This document shows positions 16,326 through 16,441 of a DNA stretch of 16,441 nt, piece after piece. Positions within the stretch are counted from its first letter, which is position 1. Each line of letters starts with the position of its first letter. The position numbers were made by a program, and so were the translations under genes. This stretch comes from VMCP01 sp964645755. GTDB taxonomy: Bacteria > Bacteroidota > Bacteroidia > NS11-12g > UBA955. Below the pieces are notes generated by a model. It made no database searches, was not told where the DNA came from, and saw only the letters and a list, made by a program, of their open reading frames with translations. Where the stretch lies: NCBI GenBank assembly GCA_964645755.1, contig CAZYBT010000055.1, forward strand, positions 1 through 16,441. The letters run 5' to 3'.

Positions 16326-16334
16326 ATCAACTTT

Positions 16335-16374
16335 AAACAAAAAAAAGACCGCGAAAGCGGTCTTTTTTTTGTTT
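16335..16374. terminator. Symmetrical intrinsic terminator between convergent genes
   Basis: A perfect inverted repeat has arms 16335-16352 and 16357-16374 (18 pairs). The GC core is GACCGC/GCGGTC around a GAAA tetraloop at 16353-16356. Eight A lie on the left of the core and eight T on the right. Read from either strand it is a stem followed by a U-run, so it can end both the five-gene operon and the convergent minus-strand gene. Confidence 0.93.
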
Positions 16375-16387
16375 CGTAATATTTTAA

Positions 16388-16441
16388 TTACTGTAATTTG
16401 AACATAGTGATGGTGTAACCCATTCTGTCGTCGCCTTTGAA
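16388..16441 (-). CDS. 3' end of a convergent gene, product unknown (partial)
   Basis: On the minus strand an open frame enters from the window edge and ends with TAA at 16388-16390. It encodes the last 17 residues FKGDDRMGYTITMFKLQ. The stop is 13 bases from the terminator stem, as expected for a real gene end. The fragment is too short to identify a family. Confidence 0.5.
   Translation of the reverse strand, partial: FKGDDRMGYTITMFKLQ

Overview
The window looks like a chromosomal segment of a Bacteroidota bacterium. The evidence is low-GC DNA, no Shine-Dalgarno motifs ahead of the genes, secreted proteins ending in the CHU_C-type (type B) sorting domain of the type IX secretion system (T9SS), SprB-type repeats, and a PorP/SprF-family protein beside a Bacteroidota-style OmpA protein. 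Genus or family cannot be read from the sequence.

Layout: five same-strand genes fill bases 22-16180 almost without a gap and look like one operon. (1) 22-6726 encodes a 2234-residue surface protein of about 24 PKD-like domains ending in a type B T9SS signal. (2) 6723-12788 overlaps it by 4 bases and encodes a 2021-residue surface protein with four parts: about 8 SprB-type repeats, 8 repeats of exactly 80 residues with an HYR-like pattern, an Asp-rich thrombospondin-type-3-like array, and a second type B signal. (3) 12788-13744 overlaps by 1 base and encodes a PorP/SprF-family outer-membrane protein. (4) 13748-15634 encodes a TPR-like/beta-propeller/OmpA protein that resembles PorE. (5) 15641-16180 encodes a small, unrecognised, probably outer-membrane beta-barrel protein. 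Bases 16181-16387 are non-coding, with a 10-base tandem repeat, smaller repeats and a strong symmetrical terminator. The last 54 bases are the 3' end of a convergent gene on the minus strand.

Working model (inference): the two giant proteins are T9SS cargo displayed at the cell surface as long filaments or adhesins. The PorP/SprF protein would be their dedicated export or attachment partner, as SprF is for SprB in Flavobacterium johnsoniae. The OmpA protein would tie the assembly to peptidoglycan, and the small barrel would be an accessory part. No core T9SS gene (gldKLMN, sprA, sprE, sprT, porV) lies in the window, so the general secretion machinery must be encoded elsewhere. The most notable features are the regular repeat arrays with paired cysteines, the recurring candidate O-glycosylation sequons in the PKD array, and the coupling of two giant cargo genes to one export/anchor gene set.
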